The notes under the pieces: generated by a model
Told to the model about the DNA's origin: nothing
What the model saw: the letters and a program-made list of their open reading frames with translations, nothing else
Database searches by the model: none
Source of the DNA: Bacteroidia bacterium
GTDB lineage: Bacteria > Bacteroidota > Bacteroidia > B-17B0 > Aurantibacillaceae
Direction of reading: 5' to 3'
Length of the DNA stretch: 64,000 nucleotides
Assembly (NCBI GenBank): GCA_025455485.1
Contig: JALOMJ010000002.1
Location: forward strand, 26,438 to 90,437
Shown: positions 7,545 to 17,044 of the stretch, piece by piece
Numbering within the stretch: the stretch's first letter is position 1
Layout: each line of letters starts with the position of its first letter
Translations under genes and position numbers: made by a program

Positions 7545-9674
7545 ATGGAATTACAAAAATTCAGCTACGACAACAAAATTGTTAAACAGTTCGCTTACGC
7601 CACCATGCTTTGGGGGCTGGTAGGCATGCTGGTTGGATTAACTGCAGCTTTGCAATTGTTTATCCCGGCATTAAATTTTGATTTGCCTTATACCACATAC
7701 GGCCGTTTAAGGCCCATTCACACCAATGCAGTGATTTTTGCTTTTGTGGGTAATGGAATTTTTATGGGAGTGTATTATTCTCTTCAGCGATTGGTAAAAG
7801 CCCGAATGTTTAGTGATTTTTTAAGTGCCATACACTTTTGGGGTTGGCAGTTAATCATTGTTTTAGCCGCCGTGAGTTTGGCATTAGGCTATACCACCGG
7901 TAAAGAATATGCCGAATTGGAGTGGCCTATTGACATTCTGATCACACTAATCTGGGTAGTGTTTGGTTGGAACATGTTTGGTACTATTTTACGTCGCCGC
8001 GAACGCCATTTATACGTGGCCATTTGGTTTTATATTGCAACGTTCATTACTGTGGCCATGCTACACATTGTAAACTCCATTGAAATTCCGGTTTCACTTA
8101 CAAAATCGTATTCCTGGTACGCCGGCGTGCAAGATGCTTTGGTGCAATGGTGGTACGGGCATAATGCTGTGGCCTTCTTCCTTACAACGCCTTATCTGGG
8201 CTTGATGTACTATTTTATTCCAAAAGCCGCTAACCGCCCTGTGTATTCTTACCGATTATCAATCATTCACTTTTGGGCACTGATTTTTTTATACATCTGG
8301 GCCGGTCCGCATCATTTGCTTTACACCGCTGTTCCCGATTGGGCGCAATCACTGGGCGTGGTATTTTCAGTAATGCTCATCGCGCCGTCCTGGGGCGGCA
8401 TGATTAATGGTTTACTTACCCTACGCGGCGTGTGGGACAAAGTGAGAGAAGACATCGTGTTAAAGTTTATGGTGGTAGCCGTAACCGCTTACGGTATGGC
8501 CACTTTTGAAGGACCAATGCTTTCATTAAAGAATGTAAATGCCATTGCTCACTTTACCGATTGGATTGTGGCGCATGTGCACGTTGGTGCATTGGGCTGG
8601 AACGGTTTTCTCACCTTCGGCATTTTGTATTACCTCATTCCTAAAATGTTCAATACACGTTTGTATTCAAACAAACTGGCCAACATGCATTTTTGGATTG
8701 GTACTTTGGGTATTTTATTGTACGCAGTGCCAATGTATTGGGCTGGCTTTATGCAAAGTTCCATGTGGAAGGATTTTACACCCGAAGGCCAGTTAAAATG
8801 GCAGTTTTTGGATACAGTAACGAAAATGATTCCATTTTATGCAGCCCGTGCAGTGGGCGGAACCTTGTACCTCACCGGGGTAATTATCATGACCTACAAC
8901 CTCATTAAAACGGTAAAAATGGGACAATTTACCGCCAACGAACAAACAGAAGCCATGGCTTTAAGCGGCGAATACCACGCCCATGCCAAAGATCACTGGC
9001 ACCGTTGGATTGAGCGTAAGCCTATACAATTTATGATTGCCAGTTTGGTAGTAGTGGCCATAGGAGGAATTATTGAGTTCGTTCCTGCGTTTCTGGTTAA
9101 ATCCAATATCCCTACCATCTCTAGCGTGAAACCTTATACCCCGCTTGAACTGGAAGGAAGAGACATTTATGTTAGAGAAGGTTGTTATACCTGCCACTCT
9201 CAAATGATTCGTCCATTCAGAAGCGAAACCGCCCGCTATGGAGAATATTCAAAAGCAGGGGAATTTGTTTATGATCACCCATTCCAGTGGGGCTCTAAAC
9301 GCACGGGTCCGGATCTGGCGAGGGAAGGCGGCAAGTATCCAGACAGCTGGCACTACAACCACATGCTGGAGCCAAACTCTATGTCGCCGGGCTCAATTAT
9401 GCCTACCTACAGTTGGTTACTTGACGATGATTTTGATGCGGCAGGCATTGCAGCTAAAATTAGGGCCATGCAAACATTGGGCGTTCCTTATCCTGAAGGG
9501 TATGATAAAATTGCCGAGGCCGACATGATGAAACAGGCGGAGATGATAGCGGTCGGATTAAAAAAGGATGGTATTGAAACGGAACCACAAAAAGAGATTG
9601 TGGCCATGATTGCCTACCTGCAACGACTGGGAAAAGACATTAAAAATTCAGAAAAAGCACAATTAACCAAATAA
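7545..9674 (+). CDS. ccoNO: cbb3-type cytochrome c oxidase, fused subunits I and II (CcoN-CcoO)
   Basis: Catalytic core of the high-affinity, proton-pumping terminal oxidase in the inner membrane. Residues 1 to about 470 are CcoN with 12 helices and the heme/CuB histidines: RPIHTNAV, YGHNAVAFFL, GPHHLLYT and HVHVGALGW. A linker with the His-rich GEYHAHAKDHWHRW follows, then CcoO from about residue 500, with one membrane anchor and a heme c site GCYTCHSQMIRPF. The fusion of N and O is usual in Bacteroidota and separate in Proteobacteria. All key residues are intact. Flanked by ccoS and ccoQ; likely induced at low oxygen through the upstream operator. Confidence 0.96.
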   Translation: MELQKFSYDNKIVKQFAYATMLWGLVGMLVGLTAALQLFIPALNFDLPYTTYGRLRPIHTNAVIFAFVGNGIFMGVYYSLQRLVKARMFSDFLSAIHFWGWQLIIVLAAVSLALGYTTGKEYAELEWPIDILITLIWVVFGWNMFGTILRRRERHLYVAIWFYIATFITVAMLHIVNSIEIPVSLTKSYSWYAGVQDALVQWWYGHNAVAFFLTTPYLGLMYYFIPKAANRPVYSYRLSIIHFWALIFLYIWAGPHHLLYTAVPDWAQSLGVVFSVMLIAPSWGGMINGLLTLRGVWDKVREDIVLKFMVVAVTAYGMATFEGPMLSLKNVNAIAHFTDWIVAHVHVGALGWNGFLTFGILYYLIPKMFNTRLYSNKLANMHFWIGTLGILLYAVPMYWAGFMQSSMWKDFTPEGQLKWQFLDTVTKMIPFYAARAVGGTLYLTGVIIMTYNLIKTVKMGQFTANEQTEAMALSGEYHAHAKDHWHRWIERKPIQFMIASLVVVAIGGIIEFVPAFLVKSNIPTISSVKPYTPLELEGRDIYVREGCYTCHSQMIRPFRSETARYGEYSKAGEFVYDHPFQWGSKRTGPDLAREGGKYPDSWHYNHMLEPNSMSPGSIMPTYSWLLDDDFDAAGIAAKIRAMQTLGVPYPEGYDKIAEADMMKQAEMIAVGLKKDGIETEPQKEIVAMIAYLQRLGKDIKNSEKAQLTK

Positions 9675-9684
9675 AGCCAAACTC

Positions 9685-9864
9685 ATGAAATTCATCAACT
9701 ACCTCCAATCGATATCGGGCGTGGGCATTTTCCCGCTGATTTCACTGCTTATGTTTTTTGTGTTTTTTGCTGCCGTAACCTGGTATGTGTTTAGAGTGGA
9801 CAAAACTTACATTGAGCGCGCCAGTCGTATTCCAATGAATGAAGAGCCAACAACAGAAGTTTAA
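9685..9864 (+). CDS. ccoQ: CcoQ-like small subunit of cbb3 oxidase (59 aa)
   Basis: Below the ORF-track cutoff. ATG 9685 to TAA 9862-9864 encodes a protein starting MKFINYLQSISGVGIFPLIS with one transmembrane helix (FPLISLLMFFVFFAAVTWYV) and a short cytoplasmic tail with RVDKTYIERAS. Size, single helix and position between CcoO and CcoP fit CcoQ, which stabilises the complex. Ten bases after the ccoNO stop. Sequence similarity of CcoQ proteins is low, so the call rests mainly on position and topology. Confidence 0.82.
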   Translation: MKFINYLQSISGVGIFPLISLLMFFVFFAAVTWYVFRVDKTYIERASRIPMNEEPTTEV

Positions 9865-9900
9865 AAAAATAGTATTTATATCCATTTAAATTTAATTTTT

Positions 9901-11061
9901 ATGAAATACATGAGTAATACAAAATGGCTGCTTCTGATGATGGCGGCCCCTATGTTCGGATGGGCTCAGCAAAACAACAGTGCAGGAAGTACCTACTTCT
10001 CAAACGCATTGTTTAACACCTTACTGGTGGTAATCATCATGTTGTTAATATTAGTGGTTGTGCTCAGCAATTCAATCCGTAATATCATCCAAAGCGATTA
10101 TTTCAAAGAACGCTTCAAAAAAATGAAAGAGATGAAATCAGGTAAAAATCTGACGCTGCTGTTTTTCATTTTGTTCGCTTCACAATTGAAGGCCCAAACC
10201 GCAGCTGCTGCAAATAATACAATCGGCGGAATAGATCAGTTTACATTCTACTTTCTTATCTCCATTGTTTTGCTTGAAGTAATCGTAGTTATTTTGTTGT
10301 TCAACATTCTCAGAACATACACCATCAATGAACTGAGTGTGGTGATGGATCCTGAAGCTAAAGCAGCGCCCTCAAAGCCTGAACGTACAATTCTCGACGT
10401 ATTTAATGCCTCCGTAGAACTAGAAAAAGAAGAAGAAATTATGCTCGACCATGATTATGATGGCATCAAGGAACTCGACAATAATTTGCCGCCGTGGTGG
10501 AAATACGGATTTTATCTTACCATATTGGTGTCTTTTGTTTACTTAATTCACTATCATATTTCAGGCACTGGCGATCTTCAAACGGTTGAATACAACAAAG
10601 AAATTGCAGCAGCTAAGCTGCAAGTGGAAGAATTCATGCGCACCTCTGCCAACAACGTGGATGAAACCACTGTTAAATACCTGGTGGAAGCTTCCGATTT
10701 AGAGGCCGGAAAACAAATTTTTATTGCAAATTGTGTAGCCTGTCATGGTAAATACGGCGAAGGAAATACTGTGGGACCAAACCTTACCGACAATTACTGG
10801 CTGCATGGTGGCGGAATTGCAGATATTTTTAAAACTGTAAAATATGGCTGGCCCGATAAAGGCATGAAATCCTGGAAGGAAGATTTTTCACCGATACAAA
10901 TTGCACAAGTATCCAGTTACATTAAATCGCTTGTGGGTTCCAATCCAGCAAACCCTAAAGCCGCACAGGGCGATTTGTACACTGAGGGCACAACACCAGC
11001 AATGCCTGCCGACAGCACGCAAATCAGTGCCTTGCCCGCCGACAGTTTACAAAAACAGTAG
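9901..11061 (+). CDS. ccoP: cbb3 oxidase subunit III (CcoP), mono-heme cytochrome c
   Basis: 386 aa membrane-anchored cytochrome c that passes electrons to the CcoNO core. N-terminal hydrophobic segments at about 10-30, 40-58 and 115-138 are followed by the FixP-type segment NNLPPWWKYGFYLTILVSF and a single class I cytochrome c domain with CVACHG and a later Met candidate (KGMKSW). Proteobacterial CcoP has two hemes; one heme is usual in this phylum. The N-terminal extension with extra helices is also a Bacteroidota trait. The last 30 residues are Pro/Ala/Ser-rich. Followed by ccoG after 12 bases. Confidence 0.92.
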   Translation: MKYMSNTKWLLLMMAAPMFGWAQQNNSAGSTYFSNALFNTLLVVIIMLLILVVVLSNSIRNIIQSDYFKERFKKMKEMKSGKNLTLLFFILFASQLKAQTAAAANNTIGGIDQFTFYFLISIVLLEVIVVILLFNILRTYTINELSVVMDPEAKAAPSKPERTILDVFNASVELEKEEEIMLDHDYDGIKELDNNLPPWWKYGFYLTILVSFVYLIHYHISGTGDLQTVEYNKEIAAAKLQVEEFMRTSANNVDETTVKYLVEASDLEAGKQIFIANCVACHGKYGEGNTVGPNLTDNYWLHGGGIADIFKTVKYGWPDKGMKSWKEDFSPIQIAQVSSYIKSLVGSNPANPKAAQGDLYTEGTTPAMPADSTQISALPADSLQKQ

Positions 11062-11073
11062 AAGTTAAAATAA

Positions 11074-12486
11074 ATGGAACCGGAAGAACAACAAGAAAGT
11101 TTTCGTGATAGTATCGCTACAATTGATAAGTCAGGAAAACGGGCCTGGATTTACCCGAAAAAACCCTCCGGAAAGCTTTTCAATCTAAGAGCTTACCTTA
11201 GTTACGTTTACCTTCTTGTCTTTTTTGGATTACCCTTTATAAAAGTACATGGCGAACCACTTTTTCTCATGAACGTAATGGAGAAAAAGTTCATTTTGTT
11301 TGGCATGATTTTTTGGCCGCAGGATTTTTTCATCTTCGGTTTGGGCATGCTCATTTTTATCATTTTTATCGCGCTGTTTACTGTAGTCTTTGGTCGTGTT
11401 TTCTGCGGTTGGGCCTGTCCGCAAACCATTTTCATGGAAATGCTTTTTCGCAGAATTGAATATTGGATTGAGGGGGATTATAAACACCAACAAGCCTTAA
11501 AAAAGGCCCCTTTGAACGCTGAAAAAATAAGAAAGCGAACGCTGAAGTACACATTGTTTTTTATTCTTTCCTTTATCATCGCAAATGTGTTTTTAAGTTA
11601 CCTCATCAGCATGGATGAAGTGCTTAAGCTAGTTAAAGAACCAATTGCTCAGCACAAAGGTGGCTTTATTTCCATGCTTATTTTTACCGCCGTATTCTTT
11701 TTTATATATTCCTACATGCGTGAGCAGATTTGTCTGATTGTTTGTCCATACGGCCGCATGCAAGGTGTGCTGTTGGATAAAAACTCTATTGTGGTGGCCT
11801 ATGACTATGAAAGGGGAGAACCCAGACACAAGTTTAAAAAGAACGAAGAAAGAGGCAAAGGAGATTGTATCGATTGTGGTTTGTGTGTCAAGGTTTGTCC
11901 TACAGGCATCGACATACGCCATGGAACACAATTGGAGTGTGTGAATTGTACAGCTTGCATTGATGAGTGCGATCACATGATGGAAAGTGTAGGCCTTCCG
12001 CCAAAACTTATCCGTTACGATTCTGAAAATGGCATCAAAAATAAAACCAAACTTAAACTTACTACCCGCATGCTTGCCTATTCCGGCGTGTTGCTGGTGT
12101 TAATGGGCATTGAAGGATTTTTACTGGCCACACGAACTGATTACGATGCCACCGTACTGCGAGCAAAAGGTATGTTGTACCAGGAACAGGGCCTTGATAG
12201 TATCAGCAATTTGTACACCATAAAGTTGGTGAATAAAACCAGAGATAGTTTGCCAGTGCAACTGCGTGTTGAAAATTTTAATGCGGCCATACGCATAGTT
12301 GGCAAACCTATTCTAGTAAAAAGCGAAGGCGTGTCTGAAGGCACATTTTTTGTGGTGATGAACAAAAATGAATTACACGAAAGAAAGGCCAAACTTAAGA
12401 TTGGTGTTTATTCCAATGGCGAGAAAATTAAAACAGTTAAAACCAATTTTTTAAGTAATATTTCACGTCAATCCAAAAACAAATGA
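11074..12486 (+). CDS. ccoG: Cytochrome c oxidase accessory protein CcoG (FixG/RdxA)
   Basis: 470 aa polytopic membrane ferredoxin; family members are implicated in copper reduction during cbb3 assembly. Seen: about five helices, the conserved loop CGWACPQTIFMEMLFRRIE, two 4Fe-4S motifs (CIDCGLCVKVCP and CVNCTACIDECD) and a C-terminal immunoglobulin-like domain from about residue 350. Length matches the family. The end overlaps ccoH as ATGA. Position after ccoP and before ccoH is the standard order. Confidence 0.95.
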   Translation: MEPEEQQESFRDSIATIDKSGKRAWIYPKKPSGKLFNLRAYLSYVYLLVFFGLPFIKVHGEPLFLMNVMEKKFILFGMIFWPQDFFIFGLGMLIFIIFIALFTVVFGRVFCGWACPQTIFMEMLFRRIEYWIEGDYKHQQALKKAPLNAEKIRKRTLKYTLFFILSFIIANVFLSYLISMDEVLKLVKEPIAQHKGGFISMLIFTAVFFFIYSYMREQICLIVCPYGRMQGVLLDKNSIVVAYDYERGEPRHKFKKNEERGKGDCIDCGLCVKVCPTGIDIRHGTQLECVNCTACIDECDHMMESVGLPPKLIRYDSENGIKNKTKLKLTTRMLAYSGVLLVLMGIEGFLLATRTDYDATVLRAKGMLYQEQGLDSISNLYTIKLVNKTRDSLPVQLRVENFNAAIRIVGKPILVKSEGVSEGTFFVVMNKNELHERKAKLKIGVYSNGEKIKTVKTNFLSNISRQSKNK

Positions 12487-12917
12487 GTTGGGGAATTAAA
12501 ATCACAATTTTGTACCTGAGTTTTGTGGTAATGATTGTTACCATGGTGGTATTAACCAGTCGAGAAAACATTGACCTTGAGTATAAGGACTATTATGCCA
12601 GAGAATTGGCCTATCAGGATAAAATTGATGCTATGGCGAATGAAAAGGCACTACCGCAAAGCATTCAACACCAGGTTCAGGATAAAGCCTTGGTGCTTAT
12701 TGCTCCAATGGATTTTATCCTCAATGGCATTAAAGGCGACTTGCATTTTTACCGTCCCTCGGATGCCACCAAGGACCTAATATTGCCGATGGCGTTTGAT
12801 GGAAAAGGGCAACAAATTATTAGTAGGACAGTGTTTAGTAAAGGCATGTATAAACTACGCATGTCATGGAATTTACATGAAAAGCAGTATTTTAAAGAGG
12901 TAGTTTTGAATCTGTAG
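12483..12917 (+). CDS. ccoH: cbb3 assembly protein CcoH / FixH
   Basis: 144 aa, one N-terminal helix (ITILYLSFVVMIVTMVVLT) and a periplasmic domain with the FixH features 'LEYKDYYARELAYQDKID' and a terminal GMYKLRMSWNLHEKQYF. FixH proteins help deliver copper or stabilise the oxidase. Overlaps ccoG by four bases and is two bases from the SafE-like gene, so translation is probably coupled across the three. Confidence 0.9.
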   Translation: MSWGIKITILYLSFVVMIVTMVVLTSRENIDLEYKDYYARELAYQDKIDAMANEKALPQSIQHQVQDKALVLIAPMDFILNGIKGDLHFYRPSDATKDLILPMAFDGKGQQIISRTVFSKGMYKLRMSWNLHEKQYFKEVVLNL

Positions 12918-12919
12918 GT

Positions 12920-13687
12920 ATGGTAGAACTTTGGGCTGCAATTACGTTAGGGTTATTGGGTAGCTTTCATTGTCTGGGAATGTGTGGTCCCATAGCCTTG
13001 GCTTTGCCAATTCATCAGCAAAACTCCTTACAAAAATTCTTTTCTGTATTGCTCTACAATGTTGGACGGGCGCTTACTTATGGGGTGTTTGGTGTGTTCT
13101 TTGGTTTACTAGGTCAGGGTTTTTTTGTGGGAGGATTTCAGCAGGCACTTTCTGTCGGTATAGGTGCATTGATATTAATTTCAGTGCTTTACTCCATGCT
13201 TTTTTCAAAAGGTTTATTCAAAGTGAACACCATCAATGGATTTGTATTTAAGCTCAAATCAAAATTTGCAGAGTTGTTTCGTTTAAAAAGTACGTCCGCC
13301 ATCTTTTTAATAGGTTTACTCAATGGATTGCTGCCTTGTGGTTTGGTTTACATTGCCATTGCAGGAGCCACAGCAACCGGTAATTACCTCAATGGTGCAT
13401 TGTTTATGTTTGCGTTTGGATTGGGTACCATCCCCATGATGCTCTCTGTGTCACTGTTTGGGCAATTTATACAATTAAAGTACCGAAATATCTTGCGCAA
13501 AGCTGTACCTGTTTTTGTTTCGGTAATGGCCATATTGATGATATTGCGGGGATTAAACTTAGGTATACCTTATGTTAGTCCAAAGATTGTTGAAAAGAAA
13601 AACATGCAAACAGAATGTCACAATCCCGGGTCAGAGCAAACGATGGAGTGTTGTGCAAAACCCATAAAGCTTGAGAAAGTTAAGTAA
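12920..13687 (+). CDS. SafE/UreH-like membrane protein linked to cbb3 assembly
   Basis: 255 aa, about six helices. The N-terminal GSFHCLGMCGPIALALP is the signature of the TauE/SafE-like (UreH/DsbD_2) family; a second conserved segment is GLLNGLLPCGLVYIAIAGA. Both carry conserved cysteines on the membrane, which suit metal or thiol transfer. The C-terminal tail has CHNPGSEQTMECCAKP, a further Cys cluster. Such proteins commonly follow ccoG-ccoH in Bacteroidota, and a copper-transport or maturation role is inferred from that. Last gene of the cco unit. Confidence 0.8.
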   Translation: MVELWAAITLGLLGSFHCLGMCGPIALALPIHQQNSLQKFFSVLLYNVGRALTYGVFGVFFGLLGQGFFVGGFQQALSVGIGALILISVLYSMLFSKGLFKVNTINGFVFKLKSKFAELFRLKSTSAIFLIGLLNGLLPCGLVYIAIAGATATGNYLNGALFMFAFGLGTIPMMLSVSLFGQFIQLKYRNILRKAVPVFVSVMAILMILRGLNLGIPYVSPKIVEKKNMQTECHNPGSEQTMECCAKPIKLEKVK

Positions 13688-13794
13688 AATTAAACCTTTG
13701 GAACTTAGCTGCAAAGCGTGTTCTAATCATATTTCGAATGGTATCACTTCTGTTAGTTATAAACTTTACAACTTTCTAAACCTTTAAACCAAAG

Positions 13795-15039
13795 ATGTTC
13801 TGGGAAAAATATCCATACACCACCATTAAAACCAAAGTATTTGAGGCTTTGAGTAAAAATACCAATTACCGCAGCGAAACGGTATTAGGTATCCCCGGTA
13901 CTTTTCTTGATACAGATATTTTTTATGAGGATGCGCCGTTTTTAAGGGATGCCCCGTTTTTATCTACTTTAATTGCGAATCCCAATCACATCGGCGTGCA
14001 CACTTTAGGTGATGAACACGAAGAATTTTTTGCCGGTACACAGGAAATAGAAAAAGATTTAATTAAAATTTGTGCAGAAGAGATTTTTGGTGCTGAACCA
14101 CACGAATACGATGGCTATGTGGCCAGTGGCGGCACAGAGGCAAACATACAGGCCCTTTGGATTTACCGCAATTATTTTAGAAAACAATACAATGCCGGCA
14201 ATGAAGATATTGTTGTGATTTATTCTAAGGACACACATTATTCAATTCCTAAAGGCTTGGATGTGTTAAATCTGCAGGGCATAGAAATTGCGGTGGATGA
14301 CGTGAGCAGAGAAATAAAAATGAAGGACCTGGAGGAAAAAATTGAAGATGCACTGACTGCAGGGTATAAGTACTTTATTGTGAATGTAAACATGAGCACC
14401 ACCATGTTTGGTTCAGTGGATGATATTGAAAAGATTACCAACTTGCTAAATCTTTTGCACCTGAATTATAAATTGCACGTGGATGCTGCTTACGGAGGCT
14501 TTATTTATCCATTTACGTGTCAAAATAATTTCTTCAGTTTTAAAAATAAAAATGTTAGTTCTTTTTCGATTGACGGACACAAGATGTTGCAGGCACCATA
14601 TGGTACCGGCATTTTTTTGATTCGTAAGGGATACATGCATTATACTTTAACGGATGAAGCAGCCTATGTAAAGGGGAAAGATTATACCCTGGTGGGCAGC
14701 CGTTCAGGTGCCAACGCAGTGTGTGTTTGGATGATTTTACGAATACACGGTTCAATGGGCTGGAGTGTCAAAATGCACCAATTGTTGGACAAAACCAGTT
14801 TTATTTGCGAAAAATTAAAGGAATGGGGTGTTGATTTTTACAGGCACCCTAACTTGAACATCATCGCTATACGGTCAAAATACATGAGTGTGGAGCTGGC
14901 TGAAAAATACAATTTAGTGCCCGATCAACACAACACCAAAGCCCAATGGTATAAAATTGTGGTAATGCCTCATGTAAAACAAGGTCTTATTGATAATTTT
15001 TTAAATGAATTTAAAACCGACTTAAACCGGATGAAATGA
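13795..15039 (+). CDS. PLP-dependent group II decarboxylase-like enzyme
   Basis: 414 aa cytoplasmic fold-type I PLP enzyme. Seen: VASGGTEANIQALW near residue 110 (phosphate-binding/T-E-A-N motif), HVDAAYGGF (Asp contacting the PLP nitrogen) and the Schiff-base lysine in SIDGHKMLQAPYGTG. These place it with glutamate, aspartate or tyrosine decarboxylases (GadB/MfnA-like). The usual DPHK is DGHK here. The substrate cannot be read from the sequence. It sits alone between the cco cluster and hemN with about 100-base gaps on both sides, so it may be its own unit. Confidence 0.75.
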   Translation: MFWEKYPYTTIKTKVFEALSKNTNYRSETVLGIPGTFLDTDIFYEDAPFLRDAPFLSTLIANPNHIGVHTLGDEHEEFFAGTQEIEKDLIKICAEEIFGAEPHEYDGYVASGGTEANIQALWIYRNYFRKQYNAGNEDIVVIYSKDTHYSIPKGLDVLNLQGIEIAVDDVSREIKMKDLEEKIEDALTAGYKYFIVNVNMSTTMFGSVDDIEKITNLLNLLHLNYKLHVDAAYGGFIYPFTCQNNFFSFKNKNVSSFSIDGHKMLQAPYGTGIFLIRKGYMHYTLTDEAAYVKGKDYTLVGSRSGANAVCVWMILRIHGSMGWSVKMHQLLDKTSFICEKLKEWGVDFYRHPNLNIIAIRSKYMSVELAEKYNLVPDQHNTKAQWYKIVVMPHVKQGLIDNFLNEFKTDLNRMK

Positions 15040-15153
15040 TTTTATGATGTTGTAGTTTGAAACAAGGCAGGAAACATAAACTGCTGTGGCATCAAGCCCT
15101 CATAATTACACCATGCAAAAGGTTTAACATACTGCACTAAACCAAAACACCAA

Positions 15154-16494
15154 ATGGACCTTACAAAACTTGACATAGCCGCCCCACGTTACACAAGCTA
15201 TCCTACAGTACCTTATTGGGAAAATAATCTGGATCAGGAAAGCTGGAAATTGAAAATTAATCATGCGGGACAGGCTCAGGAAGGCATTAGTCTTTACATA
15301 CATTTACCATTTTGCGAAAGTTTGTGTACCTATTGTGCCTGTAACACCAGAATCACCATAAACCATACCGTGGAAGAAGGTTATGTAAATTCGCTCTTAA
15401 AAGAATGGACCTTGTATTTAAAGGCACTTGGACAAAAACCCAGGATAAAAGAAATTCACCTTGGGGGCGGTACCCCAACTTTTTTTTCCCCGCAACATCT
15501 CGAACGCTTATTAAAAACAATCCTAAGCACAGCGGAGGTACATGAACGCTACGATTTTAGTTTTGAAGGTCATCCGTCCAATACCACACGTGAACATTTA
15601 GAAACACTTTTCCATCTTGGGTTTAAACGTGTGAGTTTCGGTGTTCAGGATTTTGATGAACAGGTGCAGGAGGCCATTAACCGCTACCAAACGTTTGAAG
15701 AGGTGGAGAGTGTCATTTCAACGGCCAGAAAAATAGGCTACCATTCAATAAACGTTGATTTGGTGTATGGTTTGCCATTTCAAACAGAGCAGTCGGTGAA
15801 AAATACTCTAGAAAAAGTAATTCAGTTAAACCCTGAACGAATCGCCTTTTATTCATACGCCCACGTGCCCTGGTTAAAACCCGGGCAACGCAAATATTCA
15901 GACAAGGATCTACCTGCCAATACGGTAAAACGCCACTTGTATGAGATGGGACGGGAATTGTTTTTAGCAGCCAAATATGAAGATGTTGGCATGGACCATT
16001 TTGCGCTGCCGGGCGATGACCTTCTGCAAGCCGCAAAACATAAAACTCTGCACCGCAACTTTATGGGGTATACGGCGCAGCACACTAAATTTTTAATCGG
16101 CCTTGGGGCCTCTTCCATCAGCGATTCATGGGATGCGTTTGCACAAAATATCAAAACGGTAGAGGAGTATCAGAAAAAAGTGGAGGAGGGTGTATTTCCA
16201 CTGATGCGGGGTCATCTGCTTAGCGAAGAAGATTTGTTGCTTCGCACCCACATATTGGATCTGATGTGCAGATACGAAACAACGTTTAGCGAACACTTAA
16301 AATGGAAGGAACACTACGTAAGCATACGCTCCAGACTGACCGTGTTTTTTGAGAAAGGCTGGTTAGAAGAAAATGGAAAAACTATTGTGATTAAGGAGCA
16401 GGGCAAAAATTACTTGAGAAATATTGGTCTGGCATTTGATGAACGGTATTGGAACAAATTACCCGAAAAGCAGGTGTTTAGTACAACAGCCTGA
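15154..16494 (+). CDS. hemN: Oxygen-independent coproporphyrinogen III dehydrogenase
   Basis: 446 aa radical SAM enzyme that makes protoporphyrinogen without oxygen, in heme synthesis. The N-terminus has the substrate-pocket segment PRYTSYPTVPYW, and the cluster motif is CESLCTYCAC, the CxxxCxxCxC form of genuine HemN (not HemW). HLGGGTPTFFSP gives the SAM-binding glycines, and a HemN C-terminal domain follows from about residue 365. Placed after the cbb3 cluster, it can supply heme for the oxidase at low oxygen. The oxygen-dependent HemF starts at the other end of this window. Confidence 0.95.
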   Translation: MDLTKLDIAAPRYTSYPTVPYWENNLDQESWKLKINHAGQAQEGISLYIHLPFCESLCTYCACNTRITINHTVEEGYVNSLLKEWTLYLKALGQKPRIKEIHLGGGTPTFFSPQHLERLLKTILSTAEVHERYDFSFEGHPSNTTREHLETLFHLGFKRVSFGVQDFDEQVQEAINRYQTFEEVESVISTARKIGYHSINVDLVYGLPFQTEQSVKNTLEKVIQLNPERIAFYSYAHVPWLKPGQRKYSDKDLPANTVKRHLYEMGRELFLAAKYEDVGMDHFALPGDDLLQAAKHKTLHRNFMGYTAQHTKFLIGLGASSISDSWDAFAQNIKTVEEYQKKVEEGVFPLMRGHLLSEEDLLLRTHILDLMCRYETTFSEHLKWKEHYVSIRSRLTVFFEKGWLEENGKTIVIKEQGKNYLRNIGLAFDERYWNKLPEKQVFSTTA

Positions 16495-16570
16495 GAAAAA
16501 TTGATTGAAAATTAAACCGGGTAGTATAAAATACTTTACATTAGAGTAAGAATTCTTCAATTGTTTTTAT

Positions 16571-17044
16571 ATGATGTCTCGTGTCAGAAATCCATTGGTA
16601 GTAAGTTGTGTTTATCTCTGGGTTGGATTTGTATGCGCCATTAGTTTTATGGAAGCCTGGCTGAAATTTCAGGCGCCGGGAGTTACCCTGTCTGTAGGCC
16701 TTGGAATTGGCCGATTGGTGTTTAAAGCCTTAAATCAGATAGAATGGGTGTTTGCTATAGTGATTGTGCTGAATTTTGTCATCCGACGAATTCGCAGACC
16801 GAATAATAAAATGATTTTTTTAGTGATACCCCTGATAATACTTACTATTCAAACATTAGAATTATTACCCACTTTGGATGCCAGAGCAATCCGCGTAATC
16901 AATGGTGAATTTAGCGAGCCTTCGTCTACGCACACCGTATACATTATTTTAGAAGCTGTAAAGGTAATTTCACTGCTTATTTTCGGAAGCACTTTGTTTT
17001 TGCACCCACGACTAAAGCCCGTTTCTGCCGAACCCCAGCACTAA
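16571..17044 (+). CDS. Small four-helix membrane protein, unknown function
   Basis: 157 aa with four hydrophobic segments and no catalytic motif I recognise. A conserved-looking part is ISFMEAWLKFQAPGVTLSVGLGIGRLVFKALNQIEW; only its general DUF4149-like character (polar residues between helices 1 and 2) can be suggested. The 3' end overlaps the convergent patatin gene by 33 bases. Function unknown. Confidence 0.65.
   Translation: MMSRVRNPLVVSCVYLWVGFVCAISFMEAWLKFQAPGVTLSVGLGIGRLVFKALNQIEWVFAIVIVLNFVIRRIRRPNNKMIFLVIPLIILTIQTLELLPTLDARAIRVINGEFSEPSSTHTVYIILEAVKVISLLIFGSTLFLHPRLKPVSAEPQH

Noticed and set aside
11629-11976. 115-aa minus-strand ORF in ccoG
   Set aside because: Shadow of ccoG, whose sense frame contains both ferredoxin motifs.
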